A program made the position numbers and the translations under genes. Of a DNA stretch of 64,000 bases, positions 1-6,035 are shown piece after piece; the first letter of the stretch is position 1, and each line of letters begins with the position of its first letter. Location of the stretch: assembly GCF_049472655.1 (NCBI RefSeq), contig NZ_JAQNCS010000004.1, forward strand, positions 1 through 64,000, in the 5' to 3' direction. Below the pieces are notes generated by a model. It made no database searches. It was not told the DNA's origin and saw nothing but the letters and a program-made list of their open reading frames with translations. The DNA comes from Deferribacter abyssi. Its GTDB lineage: Bacteria; Chrysiogenota; Deferribacteres; Deferribacterales; Deferribacteraceae.

Positions 1-77
1 CCACTATTCTAACTCACTATATATTGAAAATCATGTATCGGTATCCCAAGTAATTTTTGGTTAGTTAATTGTTAGTT

Positions 78-193
78 GGTAGTTAGTTTATCGCTAGTTT
101 ATTGTTTGCTAAATATTTAAATAAATAATTCAAAATCCATAATCTAAAATCCAACATTCAAAATTCATAATCCAAAATCTATTATTTATAAAC
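78..193. repeat. Intergenic repeat copy 1 with 7-bp periodic tail
   Basis: A GTTAGTT/TTTATTGTTTGCTAA-rich block leads into a run of 7-bp units from about 131: CAAAATC, CATAATC, TAAAATC, CAACATT, CAAAATT, CATAATC, CAAAATC, TATTATT. The last units overlap the stop codon of the minus-strand toxin gene. A second copy with the same order of blocks lies at about 880-991, also touching a minus-strand stop codon. The 7-bp period resembles the short tandem repeats known from cyanobacteria, but any role is unknown. Seen directly in the sequence. Confidence 0.75.
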
Positions 194-466
194 ATCTTTT
201 CTTTTACCAATGCGCAAAACTAATAAAATTAACTCCTCATTCTCTATCCTAAAAATAGCTCTTATTTTTCTTGCTATAATAAAACGATATTGTCCTTTGT
301 ATTTTGTCCCTTTAAGCTCTGTGATTTTTTTTGTTTTTTTGAGCTCTTCAAAATTATCAGCTAAGTAATGAATTTTCTTAACAATTAGTTGTCTTTCGGC
401 CACATTAAAATTCTTTAAATCCTTTACGGCAATCTCAGAATATTTAACCTTCAACTTCTTTGACAT
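182..466 (-). CDS. RelE/ParE-family toxin
   Basis: A 94-residue basic protein with the RelE/ParE fold pattern: an N-terminal helical half, then LKGTKYKGQYRF and a C-terminal beta segment ending LRIGKRKDVYK, which matches the usual C-terminal (H/K)R.DVY motif. RelE-type toxins cleave ribosome-bound mRNA and ParE-type toxins target gyrase; the sequence does not tell which applies. The ATG overlaps the last 23 bases of the upstream antitoxin gene, the usual antitoxin-first order with translational coupling. The 3' end runs into a repeat. Family assignment is fairly secure; the target is not known. Confidence 0.8.
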   Translation of the reverse strand: MSKKLKVKYSEIAVKDLKNFNVAERQLIVKKIHYLADNFEELKKTKKITELKGTKYKGQYRFIIARKIRAIFRIENEELILLVLRIGKRKDVYK

Positions 467-692
467 CTATTCCTAACTCATCATAAACTTCTTTGCTATC
501 ATAAACTTTTATTTTACCCTCTTTGATGTCATCAGTAATTTTGTCAGCAATAATACCATCAGTATAATCGAAATAAAAATCCAAAGCAGCTTCAACGATT
601 TCTTTCTGACTTTTATTTAAGGCTTTTGAGATTATTTCCAATTCTCTTGCAACAGACTCATCCAACGATATAAGCTTTTTCACAACAGCCAT
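444..692 (-). CDS. Antitoxin, probably ribbon-helix-helix type
   Basis: An 82-residue acidic protein. Residues 1-45 (VKKLISLDESVARELEIISK then LNKSQKEIVEAALDFY) have the short-strand, helix, helix pattern of ribbon-helix-helix DNA-binding antitoxins. The acidic C-terminal tail (EVYDELGIDVKEVEG) would wrap and neutralise the toxin. It starts with ATG behind a good GGAGG ribosome site, and its 3' end overlaps the toxin start. Such antitoxins normally repress their own operon; an AT-rich dyad lies in the promoter region just upstream. Role is inferred from family pattern and gene order. Confidence 0.78.
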   Translation of the reverse strand: MAVVKKLISLDESVARELEIISKALNKSQKEIVEAALDFYFDYTDGIIADKITDDIKEGKIKVYDSKEVYDELGIDVKEVEG

Positions 693-696
693 AAAA

Positions 697-744
697 CCTC
701 CAATTACAAACTTACATTATATATACAATTATATATCCAAAGAG
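697..744 (-). promoter_or_regulatory. Putative autoregulated promoter of the toxin-antitoxin pair
   Basis: Reading minus strand, a TATAAT -10 box (716-721) lies 24 bases before the ATG, with the GGAGG ribosome site (697-701) between them. The -10 is embedded in an imperfect AT-only dyad of about 18 bp (718-736), a plausible operator for the antitoxin. The -35 region is weak. The dyad could be chance in such AT-rich DNA. Confidence 0.4.
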
Positions 745-879
745 ATTTTAATCAATATGTTTTTATTTTGTTGTTATTTATGGTTATTCATGGTAGTTCG
801 CAGTAATTATATTAGGTTTTGGGTGTTGGGTATTTTTGGCTTTGGGTTTATTTTTCTCATTTTCTGTGCTGGGTTTAAA

Positions 880-991
880 TTTATAGTTAGTTATAGTTAG
901 TTTATTGTTTGCTAATTATTTAAAAAATAATTCAAAATCCATAACTTATAATTCAAAATTCAAAATCCAACACTCAAAATTTATAATTTTA
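880..991. repeat. Intergenic repeat copy 2 with 7-bp periodic tail
   Basis: Second copy of the block at 78-193: TTATAGTTAGT, then TTTATTGTTTGCTAATTATT, then 7-bp units from 933 (CAAAATC, CATAACT, TATAATT, CAAAATT, CAAAATC, CAACACT, CAAAATT, TATAATT). It ends exactly at the stop codon of the coiled-coil gene. The preceding bases (about 765-870) are T/G-rich, with TGGTTATTCATGG motifs, and carry no gene. Confidence 0.75.
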
Positions 992-1477
992 TATAACCCC
1001 TAATATCTTCAAAAAAGCACCTAATGCCCCTAATATTGAAATAGCTATAGAGATGGAAAACATCCTAATGGTAAAATTCCTCTGCTCTATATCACGTTTA
1101 TCCAACTTATCTGACAGCTTCTCAACAGCTGCTATCATTTGCTCAAAACGTTTATCTACTTGCTCAAAACGTTTATCTACCTGTTCAAACCTATAAATCA
1201 TATCACTTTTTAATTCATCTATTCTTTTATCTACTTGTTCAAAGCGCTTATCCACTTGCTCAAAACGTTTGTCTATTTGATTAAACCTATAATCAACATC
1301 CTTCTTGAAGTCTTTCAGTTGATCTCTAAATTCATTCTGATTATCTCTAAGAACATTTATTTGAAACTGCAAATACTTAAACTTATCATCAAAATACCTT
1401 GTATTAGGAAAAATCCCCGCTATAAGCGCCTGAATTTCCGTTGGGAAAATCTCTTTATCTTTTTTATTCTCACCCAT
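989..1477 (-). CDS. Coiled-coil protein with heptad repeats and C-terminal membrane anchor
   Basis: A 162-residue protein of unknown function. Residues about 40-125 are a charged coiled coil built on a nearly perfect seven-residue repeat, (R)FEQVDK(R), present five times in two blocks separated by IDELKSDMIY. A hydrophobic stretch at about 138-162 (FSISIAISILGALGAFLKIL) looks like a C-terminal membrane anchor. It has an ATG start behind AAGAGGTAG. Because one heptad equals 21 bp, the coil can lengthen or shorten in frame by repeat slippage. Resemblance to other bacterial FEQVDKRF-type proteins is generic; no function is assigned. Confidence 0.75.
   Translation of the reverse strand: MGENKKDKEIFPTEIQALIAGIFPNTRYFDDKFKYLQFQINVLRDNQNEFRDQLKDFKKDVDYRFNQIDKRFEQVDKRFEQVDKRIDELKSDMIYRFEQVDKRFEQVDKRFEQMIAAVEKLSDKLDKRDIEQRNFTIRMFSISIAISILGALGAFLKILGVI
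1138..1290. repeat. 21-bp tandem repeats inside the coiled-coil gene
   Basis: Units close to TGCTCAAAACGTTTATCTAC recur at 21-bp spacing in two clusters (about 1138-1200 and 1234-1290), separated by a degenerate spacer. Each unit encodes one coiled-coil heptad. Adjacent units are nearly identical at DNA level, which suggests recent duplication and possible copy-number variation between strains. Confidence 0.8.
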
Positions 1478-1591
1478 AAAACTACCTCTTTATCCTATTC
1501 CTACACTTAATTAATATAATAAAAAATAAAATGACTTGCAAAATAAAATCTAACTCTACCTAAAAAATGGGGCTGGTAATAATTTTCTTAA

Positions 1592-1846
1592 CTAACAATC
1601 ATCACCAACACACAAATTGTCTCTATTCTTCTCTAAAAATCTCTTACCTACTCCTTTAACCTTTAAAACATCCTCCACCTTCTCAAAAGGCAGAACCATA
1701 CGATATTCAATAATAGCTTTTGCCTTTTTCTTACCAAGCCCTTTTAATTCCATAAGCTCCTTTAAACTTGCAGTATTCAGGTTTACCTTAGCAAATGAAA
1801 TGGCTGCACTTAGTGATACAATGAGAAAAAACAACAAAACTCTCAT
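1592..1846 (-). CDS. ComEA-like secreted helix-hairpin-helix protein
   Basis: An 84-residue protein. An N-terminal signal peptide (RVLLFFLIVSLSAAISFA) is followed by a ComEA-type helix-hairpin-helix domain: VNLNTASLKELMELKGLGKKKAKAI, then VEDVLKVKGVGKRFLEK. ComEA-family proteins bind double-stranded DNA without sequence specificity in the periplasm during natural uptake; small HhH-only forms like this are common in Gram-negative bacteria. The ATG at 1846 is preferred over a GTG one codon earlier because GGGAGGA is correctly spaced for it. A C-terminal CVGDDC cysteine pair could form a disulfide. A 270-base leader with strong folding potential precedes it. Confidence 0.85.
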   Translation of the reverse strand: MRVLLFFLIVSLSAAISFAKVNLNTASLKELMELKGLGKKKAKAIIEYRMVLPFEKVEDVLKVKGVGKRFLEKNRDNLCVGDDC

Positions 1847-1904
1847 CACATCCTCCCTAAACCAGCCCCAATAAAAATAATTTCAATAAAAATAAGATAT
1901 TATT

Positions 1905-2125
1905 TCAAACTTAAAATTGCAAACAAGTCCAAATAGCTACAAATGACCATGAAATGAATCACTAATACGGATACTGGGCAGGCTACCGCCAATGCCACCT
2001 TCTGAAAGTGGCTTGAAAAACATTCGTTTGTAATATCCATACTTCATATATTTCACACAACCCTACTGTTTTAAAATTGTGTATATTAAAATTAAAAAGG
2101 TCCTCCCCAGCACAACCAAATCATT
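1905..2125 (-). ncRNA. Candidate structured leader RNA upstream of the comEA-like gene
   Basis: Reading minus strand, the long untranslated leader can form a 10-bp outer helix (GUAUGGAUAU with GUAUCCGUAU, about 1967-1976 and 2034-2043). It encloses a 7-bp hairpin (GCCACUU-UCAGA-AGGUGGC, about 1994-2012) and a GGC-GGUA-GCC hairpin. A further ACACAA/UUGUGU hairpin lies 5' of these (about 2054-2081). It is GC-richer than its surroundings and follows a promoter-like sequence. It could be a riboswitch or a small RNA. It does not match the consensus I know for c-di-GMP, cobalamin, SAM, TPP or 6S RNAs, so the class is unknown. Confidence 0.35.
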
Positions 2126-2136
2126 GTCAACATACC

Positions 2137-2167
2137 GTATAATTATAATGAACATCAGAAATGTCAA
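2137..2167 (-). promoter_or_regulatory. Promoter for the leader RNA / comEA-like gene
   Basis: On the minus strand TTGACA (2162-2167) is followed by an A/T-rich -10 region containing TATAAT, ATTATA and TTATAC at spacers between 14 and 19. The -35 is a perfect consensus; the exact -10 is ambiguous. Transcription would start near 2125-2135, giving a leader of about 280 bases before the gene ending at 1592. Confidence 0.5.
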
Positions 2168-2217
2168 GCGAAAATCACCCTAGAGTTACCTCATTTTTTA
2201 CACTACATCGCTTGAAC

Positions 2218-2348
2218 TTATTTATGGAAAAACATTTTTTGGGTTCAAGTTCCCATAAAACCGCCATGGATGGCGGTTTTAGAGGAGCTTGCCTCGGAGC
2301 AAAACCGGATGTTTTGCGAGAATGAAGAAAATGTTTTTCCATAAATAA
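2218..2348. repeat. 131-bp inverted-repeat element (MITE-like)
   Basis: The ends are a perfect 21-bp inverted repeat (2218-2238 and 2328-2348; outer bases TTATTTATGGAAAAACATTT). Inside are a perfect palindrome AAAACCGCCAT-GG-ATGGCGGTTTT (2257-2280) and a GCAAAAC/GTTTTGC hairpin (2299-2317). It is GC-rich relative to flanks and has no convincing coding capacity; the open frame through it on the minus strand looks spurious. A solo end-like fragment (TTTCCATAAATAAAA) appears at about 20470, also just upstream of a tRNA. Possibly a non-autonomous mobile element or a bidirectional terminator. Confidence 0.7.
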
Positions 2349-2428
2349 AAACGTATAACTATTTGAAACATAAACACAAATTATACTAGCAATAAAAAAA
2401 CGGGATGACTTCAAGAAAAAAATTTTTA

Positions 2429-2457
2429 TTGACAAAAAAAGACATTGAATATATTAA
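2429..2457 (+). promoter_or_regulatory. Promoter of the tRNA-Gly/tRNA-Cys pair
   Basis: TTGACA (2429-2434), then a 17-bp spacer, then TATTAA (2452-2457). This sits 25 bases before the mature tRNA-Gly 5' end, the usual distance for a stable-RNA promoter. Confidence 0.6.
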
Positions 2458-2481
2458 GTAAATCCCATTATGAGTTAGTAA

Positions 2482-2554
2482 GCGGGTGTAGCTCAGTTGG
2501 TAGAGCGTGACCTTGCCAAGGTTGAGGTCGCGGGTTCGAGTCCCGTCACCCGCT
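2482..2554 (+). tRNA. tRNA-Gly (GCC)
   Basis: A complete 73-base cloverleaf: acceptor GCGGGTG/CACCCGC, D arm GCTC/GAGC, anticodon loop TTGCCAA giving GCC, T arm GCGGG-TTCGAGT-CCCGT, and discriminator T. The 3' CCA is not encoded. Thirteen bases separate it from tRNA-Cys, so the two are probably one transcript. Confidence 0.96.
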
Positions 2555-2566
2555 TTTTTATCATAA

Positions 2567-2637
2567 GGCGACGTGGCCGAGTGGTTAGGCAGCGGTCTGC
2601 AAAATCGCGTACCCCGGTTCGATTCCGGGCGTCGCCT
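2567..2637 (+). tRNA. tRNA-Cys (GCA)
   Basis: A 71-base cloverleaf: acceptor GGCGACG/CGTCGCC, anticodon loop with GCA, T arm CCCGG-TTCGATT-CCGGG, and discriminator T. CCA is not encoded. Its last base directly abuts the stop codon of the convergent thiE-like gene, so there is no room for a dedicated terminator and 3' processing must trim read-through RNA. Confidence 0.96.
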
Positions 2638-3189
2638 TCAAACATTCAGCAAATTTTTTATATTTTCAAGCTCTTTATAAAAGCTAATACCTGCTATTCC
2701 GTAAAATCCTTTGTTTCTAAGCAATAAAACATTTTTGGAGTTTATCCCTCCAAGGGCGAATACTTTTTTATTTAGTGGAATTTGAATACAATGACCTATT
2801 GGTGTAATGGGATAATTTTTCTTTGTATAAAAAATAGGACTTAAAGTGTAATAATCTGCATCAATTTTTGAAATTTCATCTAGAAAATGCGCTGAATAGC
2901 CAACAGTTAAATATGGAAATTTGTTTTTAATTTCTATTGTAGGTATTGAATATTTATTCAAATGAACACCTTTTAAGGATAAAATATCTGCAATTTCTAT
3001 ATGTTCAGAAATAATCAATTTCTTCCTATCTATAAACTTGGTAAGTTTTAGTGTTTTTTCATAAATTAAGTTTAAATTGTTTGTTTTTATTCTAAACCAG
3101 ATGAAATCCGCATAAATGTTGACATGTTTAGCTACACCAACATAATCACTTAAAAAAGTGTTGTAATCAAGGACATAAAGAATTTTCAT
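2638..3189 (-). CDS. Thiamine-phosphate synthase/TenI-family protein
   Basis: A 183-residue (beta/alpha)8-type protein. Recognisable ThiE/TenI signatures are KGVHLNKY (about 73), GYSAH (about 97), DYYTLSPIFYTKKNYPITPIG (about 112-132) and FALGGINSKN (about 144). True ThiE joins HMP-PP and THZ-P to make thiamine phosphate; TenI relatives act as isomerases or regulators. The strand usually carrying QxD in ThiE reads NKYSIP here, and the protein is shorter than typical ThiE (about 210), so a TenI-like role is equally likely. The start overlaps the glnE stop by 4 bases, suggesting coupled translation. Confidence 0.72.
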   Translation of the reverse strand: MKILYVLDYNTFLSDYVGVAKHVNIYADFIWFRIKTNNLNLIYEKTLKLTKFIDRKKLIISEHIEIADILSLKGVHLNKYSIPTIEIKNKFPYLTVGYSAHFLDEISKIDADYYTLSPIFYTKKNYPITPIGHCIQIPLNKKVFALGGINSKNVLLLRNKGFYGIAGISFYKELENIKNLLNV

Positions 3190-6032
3190 TCTTTTAAAAG
3201 CTCTGCAAATAGGCGATTAAATGCTCCTCTTACAGTTTTCCTAACACTTTGAAAATCGGAGATAATTTTTTCATGAGCATCTTTTTTGTAACCAAAAAAA
3301 TGTCCAATCTGTGCTAACAGGTTGTTATCGTTAGGAAGTTTTGAAGTTGATAAATTTTGATAGACCCTAGTCAGATTTTCAATATGCCTTAAAAAAAGAT
3401 AAGAATTGTGGAGTGCATAGAAATTTCTATTTGTAATAAAACCTAAATCTTTTAAAAAATGTAAAATATAATGAGTGTTAGTTCCTTTCAAAAGTTCAGA
3501 AGTATAACCATATTTTAATTGAAATGATTGAGCAATAAATTCAATATCTATTAGGCCTCCATAACCTGCTTTGAAATCATTTTTGTTATAAGGAGACCCC
3601 TTTTCTTTTTCAATTCGCATTCTCATATCATATATTTCTTGTAGCTGATTTATTTTAACTTCTTTTGTAAATAATATTCTATTTTTAATGCTGAAAAAAA
3701 GTTGTGTAAGTGAAGATTGCTCGTTGATAACGTCAGCTCTTAAAAGCGCCTGCTTTTCCCATGTCATTGACTCTTTTTTATGATATTCATCAAAAGATTT
3801 TATTGTTGTTACTAGAGTTCCACTTGAACCACTAGGCCTCAATCTCATATCAACCTTGTAAAGGTATCCATTGTAAGTCATTGTAGATAAATAATGAATT
3901 GCTTTTTGAACTAATTTGGAAAAAAATTCTCTATTAGTAATTTTTTTTGGACCATCTGTAAATCCATTATCTTCATACAAAATTATTAAATCTAAATCGG
4001 ATCCAAAACTGATTTCAAAGCTTCCAAGTTTACCCAAACCTACGACAAGGTAGTCGGAAATATTTTTATTCTTAGTGATAGGTGATCCGTATTTTTCTGT
4101 TAATTTCTTAAAACTTCTTTCAAAAGCTAAAATAGTAAATGCCCTTGCTATATTGGTAAGAGAATACATGGCTTGAACAATGTTTATATTTTTATTGAGA
4201 TAAAGATACCCTATATTAAAAATATATTCTTTTTGTTTTAATCTTAAAAGTTCGTATTCCAGTTCTTCATCAATATTTTTTTTATTGATGGTATCTTTAA
4301 GTAAAGAAAGTATTTTCTCTACAGTATAATCAGGAGAGATTGGATCGTATAAAAATTCTAATGTGTTTGGATTGTTCAATGCAATTTCTGAAAGATGTTT
4401 ACTCATTGCAAACAGGTTTGTTAATTTTTGCAAAAAGTGAGGTGATTCTAAACCCAAATCATAAATTAAATAGAGATTAGATCTTCTTAAAAAAAGTTTT
4501 TCATAAAAATTTAAGATTTCATCTGGATTTTCGTATTGATAAAGATTGGGGATAATGGTTTTGAAAAAAAGCTTTAAGAGTTTTTTTTCATCTTTTTGTC
4601 TTGGAGTATATCTATTTCCTCTAATTATCTGTTTTATAATTTTTGCGCATTTTTCAGGTTTTTTTATGTTCTTACTCTTTAAATAAAAAGTTATATCTTC
4701 TATATCTAGTTCTTCGTCAAACAGAACAGCTGTTTCATCATAATCTTTATTTTCCAAAAGCTTAGAAAATATTCTATTAACAGATGAGGTAATTTCATTA
4801 TATCTACTTTCAAACTCTTCTTTGGTGTTAAACCCACATCTTTCTAAATATAGGTGGAATGTTGTACTGTTTTCAGGAATTGTATGAGTTTGCAATTCAT
4901 TTTCAATTTGTGTCATATGTTCAAGTTTTCTTAAAAATTTGTAAGCATTAGTTAATGTTTTGCTATCATTTTCGTTTAGTAGTTTTTTTTCAGTTAATTT
5001 TTCTAACGCCTTTAAAGTATTTCTATGAAAAATATCCGGATGTTTTGGATAATTTAGTATTTGGAGAGCTTGAACTATAAATTCTATTTCTCTGATGCCT
5101 CCAAACCCTAATTTGACATTTTTTTCATTTTTTGATTTTAAATCGACTCGACGTTGAATTTTATTTTTAATTTCAATTAAATCATTGATGAGTTTGGTGT
5201 CAAGGGTCCTACGAAAAACAAAAGGTTTTACAGTTTCAAGAAATTGATATCCAAAATCAATGTTTCCAGCCACAGGGTTTGCCTTTAAAAGCATCATTCT
5301 TTCCCAACTTTGCCCATAAGTTTCATAGTAAATTTCGTAGCTTCTCAATGGTAAAGCCAAAGGCCCTTTTTCTCCGTCTGGTCTCAGCCTTAAATCGACT
5401 CTAAAAACTATACCTATTTCGTCTCTATCGGATAGATAATGAAAAATTTTTTCACCTAATTTTACGAAAAACTCATGATTAGAAATTTTTTTCTTTCCAT
5501 CAGTAAACCCTTTTTCAGTACCGTATACATATATTATATCGATATCAGAACTAAAATTTAATTCTTCACCACCTAGTTTACCCAATCCTATAATAGCAAA
5601 AGGTACTTCATCTCCAGCGTTATTTCTAGGGGTACCAAAATTATTTTTTAGTTGATTATAAGCAAATTTATAAGTAAGTTCTAAAATTGCACAGGCAAAG
5701 GAAGAAAGGTGGAAAGTGGTTTCTGATACATCAATATTTTTAATTATATCATTATAAGCGATAATAATATATTCTTCCATTTTTTTATGACGTAAAAAGC
5801 TGCAAAATTGTTGAGGAGTAAATTTCAAGTAATCAGTTTGTGATAAATCTGCAAATATTGTTTGTTTGTCTCTAGTTTTCCCTAATAATGGCTTTACTTT
5901 TAAAAGTGATTCTGGAAATTTTAAAATGTAGTTTTTAAGAAACAAGGAATGTTTACATAAGTAAATGATTTCTTCTGAAATATTTTTATCTTTTATGTTT
6001 ATCTTCAGTATCTCAGCAAAGTTTTTAAACAT
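3186..6032 (-). CDS. glnE: Bifunctional glutamine synthetase adenylyltransferase/adenylyl-removing enzyme
   Basis: A 948-residue protein matching the two-headed GlnE architecture. Each half has a nucleotidyltransferase motif, FSSDIDIIYVYG in the N-terminal deadenylylase half and FGSDLDLIILYE in the C-terminal adenylylase half. Each is followed by an RVDLRLRPDG- or KVDMRLRPSG-type segment and an IREIEF or LIDIEF helical domain. It covalently switches glutamine synthetase activity in response to nitrogen, normally through PII. The start is 3 bases after the upstream kinase stop, and the end overlaps the thiE-like gene. No glnA or glnB is in the window. Confidence 0.96.
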   Translation of the reverse strand: MFKNFAEILKINIKDKNISEEIIYLCKHSLFLKNYILKFPESLLKVKPLLGKTRDKQTIFADLSQTDYLKFTPQQFCSFLRHKKMEEYIIIAYNDIIKNIDVSETTFHLSSFACAILELTYKFAYNQLKNNFGTPRNNAGDEVPFAIIGLGKLGGEELNFSSDIDIIYVYGTEKGFTDGKKKISNHEFFVKLGEKIFHYLSDRDEIGIVFRVDLRLRPDGEKGPLALPLRSYEIYYETYGQSWERMMLLKANPVAGNIDFGYQFLETVKPFVFRRTLDTKLINDLIEIKNKIQRRVDLKSKNEKNVKLGFGGIREIEFIVQALQILNYPKHPDIFHRNTLKALEKLTEKKLLNENDSKTLTNAYKFLRKLEHMTQIENELQTHTIPENSTTFHLYLERCGFNTKEEFESRYNEITSSVNRIFSKLLENKDYDETAVLFDEELDIEDITFYLKSKNIKKPEKCAKIIKQIIRGNRYTPRQKDEKKLLKLFFKTIIPNLYQYENPDEILNFYEKLFLRRSNLYLIYDLGLESPHFLQKLTNLFAMSKHLSEIALNNPNTLEFLYDPISPDYTVEKILSLLKDTINKKNIDEELEYELLRLKQKEYIFNIGYLYLNKNINIVQAMYSLTNIARAFTILAFERSFKKLTEKYGSPITKNKNISDYLVVGLGKLGSFEISFGSDLDLIILYEDNGFTDGPKKITNREFFSKLVQKAIHYLSTMTYNGYLYKVDMRLRPSGSSGTLVTTIKSFDEYHKKESMTWEKQALLRADVINEQSSLTQLFFSIKNRILFTKEVKINQLQEIYDMRMRIEKEKGSPYNKNDFKAGYGGLIDIEFIAQSFQLKYGYTSELLKGTNTHYILHFLKDLGFITNRNFYALHNSYLFLRHIENLTRVYQNLSTSKLPNDNNLLAQIGHFFGYKKDAHEKIISDFQSVRKTVRGAFNRLFAELLKE

Positions 6033-6035
6033 GTG

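Noticed and set aside
1235..1510. 91-codon open frame antisense to the coiled-coil gene
   Set aside because: It is the complement of the 21-bp repeats; a long antisense frame is expected from such a repetitive sequence.
1905..2125. c-di-GMP, cobalamin or 6S RNA identity for the leader
   Set aside because: GCCAC/GUGGC and CCUGCC pieces recall parts of these RNAs, but the conserved core elements are missing, so no class is assigned.
2175..2435. 86-codon open frame on the minus strand
   Set aside because: It runs through the inverted-repeat element, lacks a ribosome site, and its composition follows the repeat rather than a protein.
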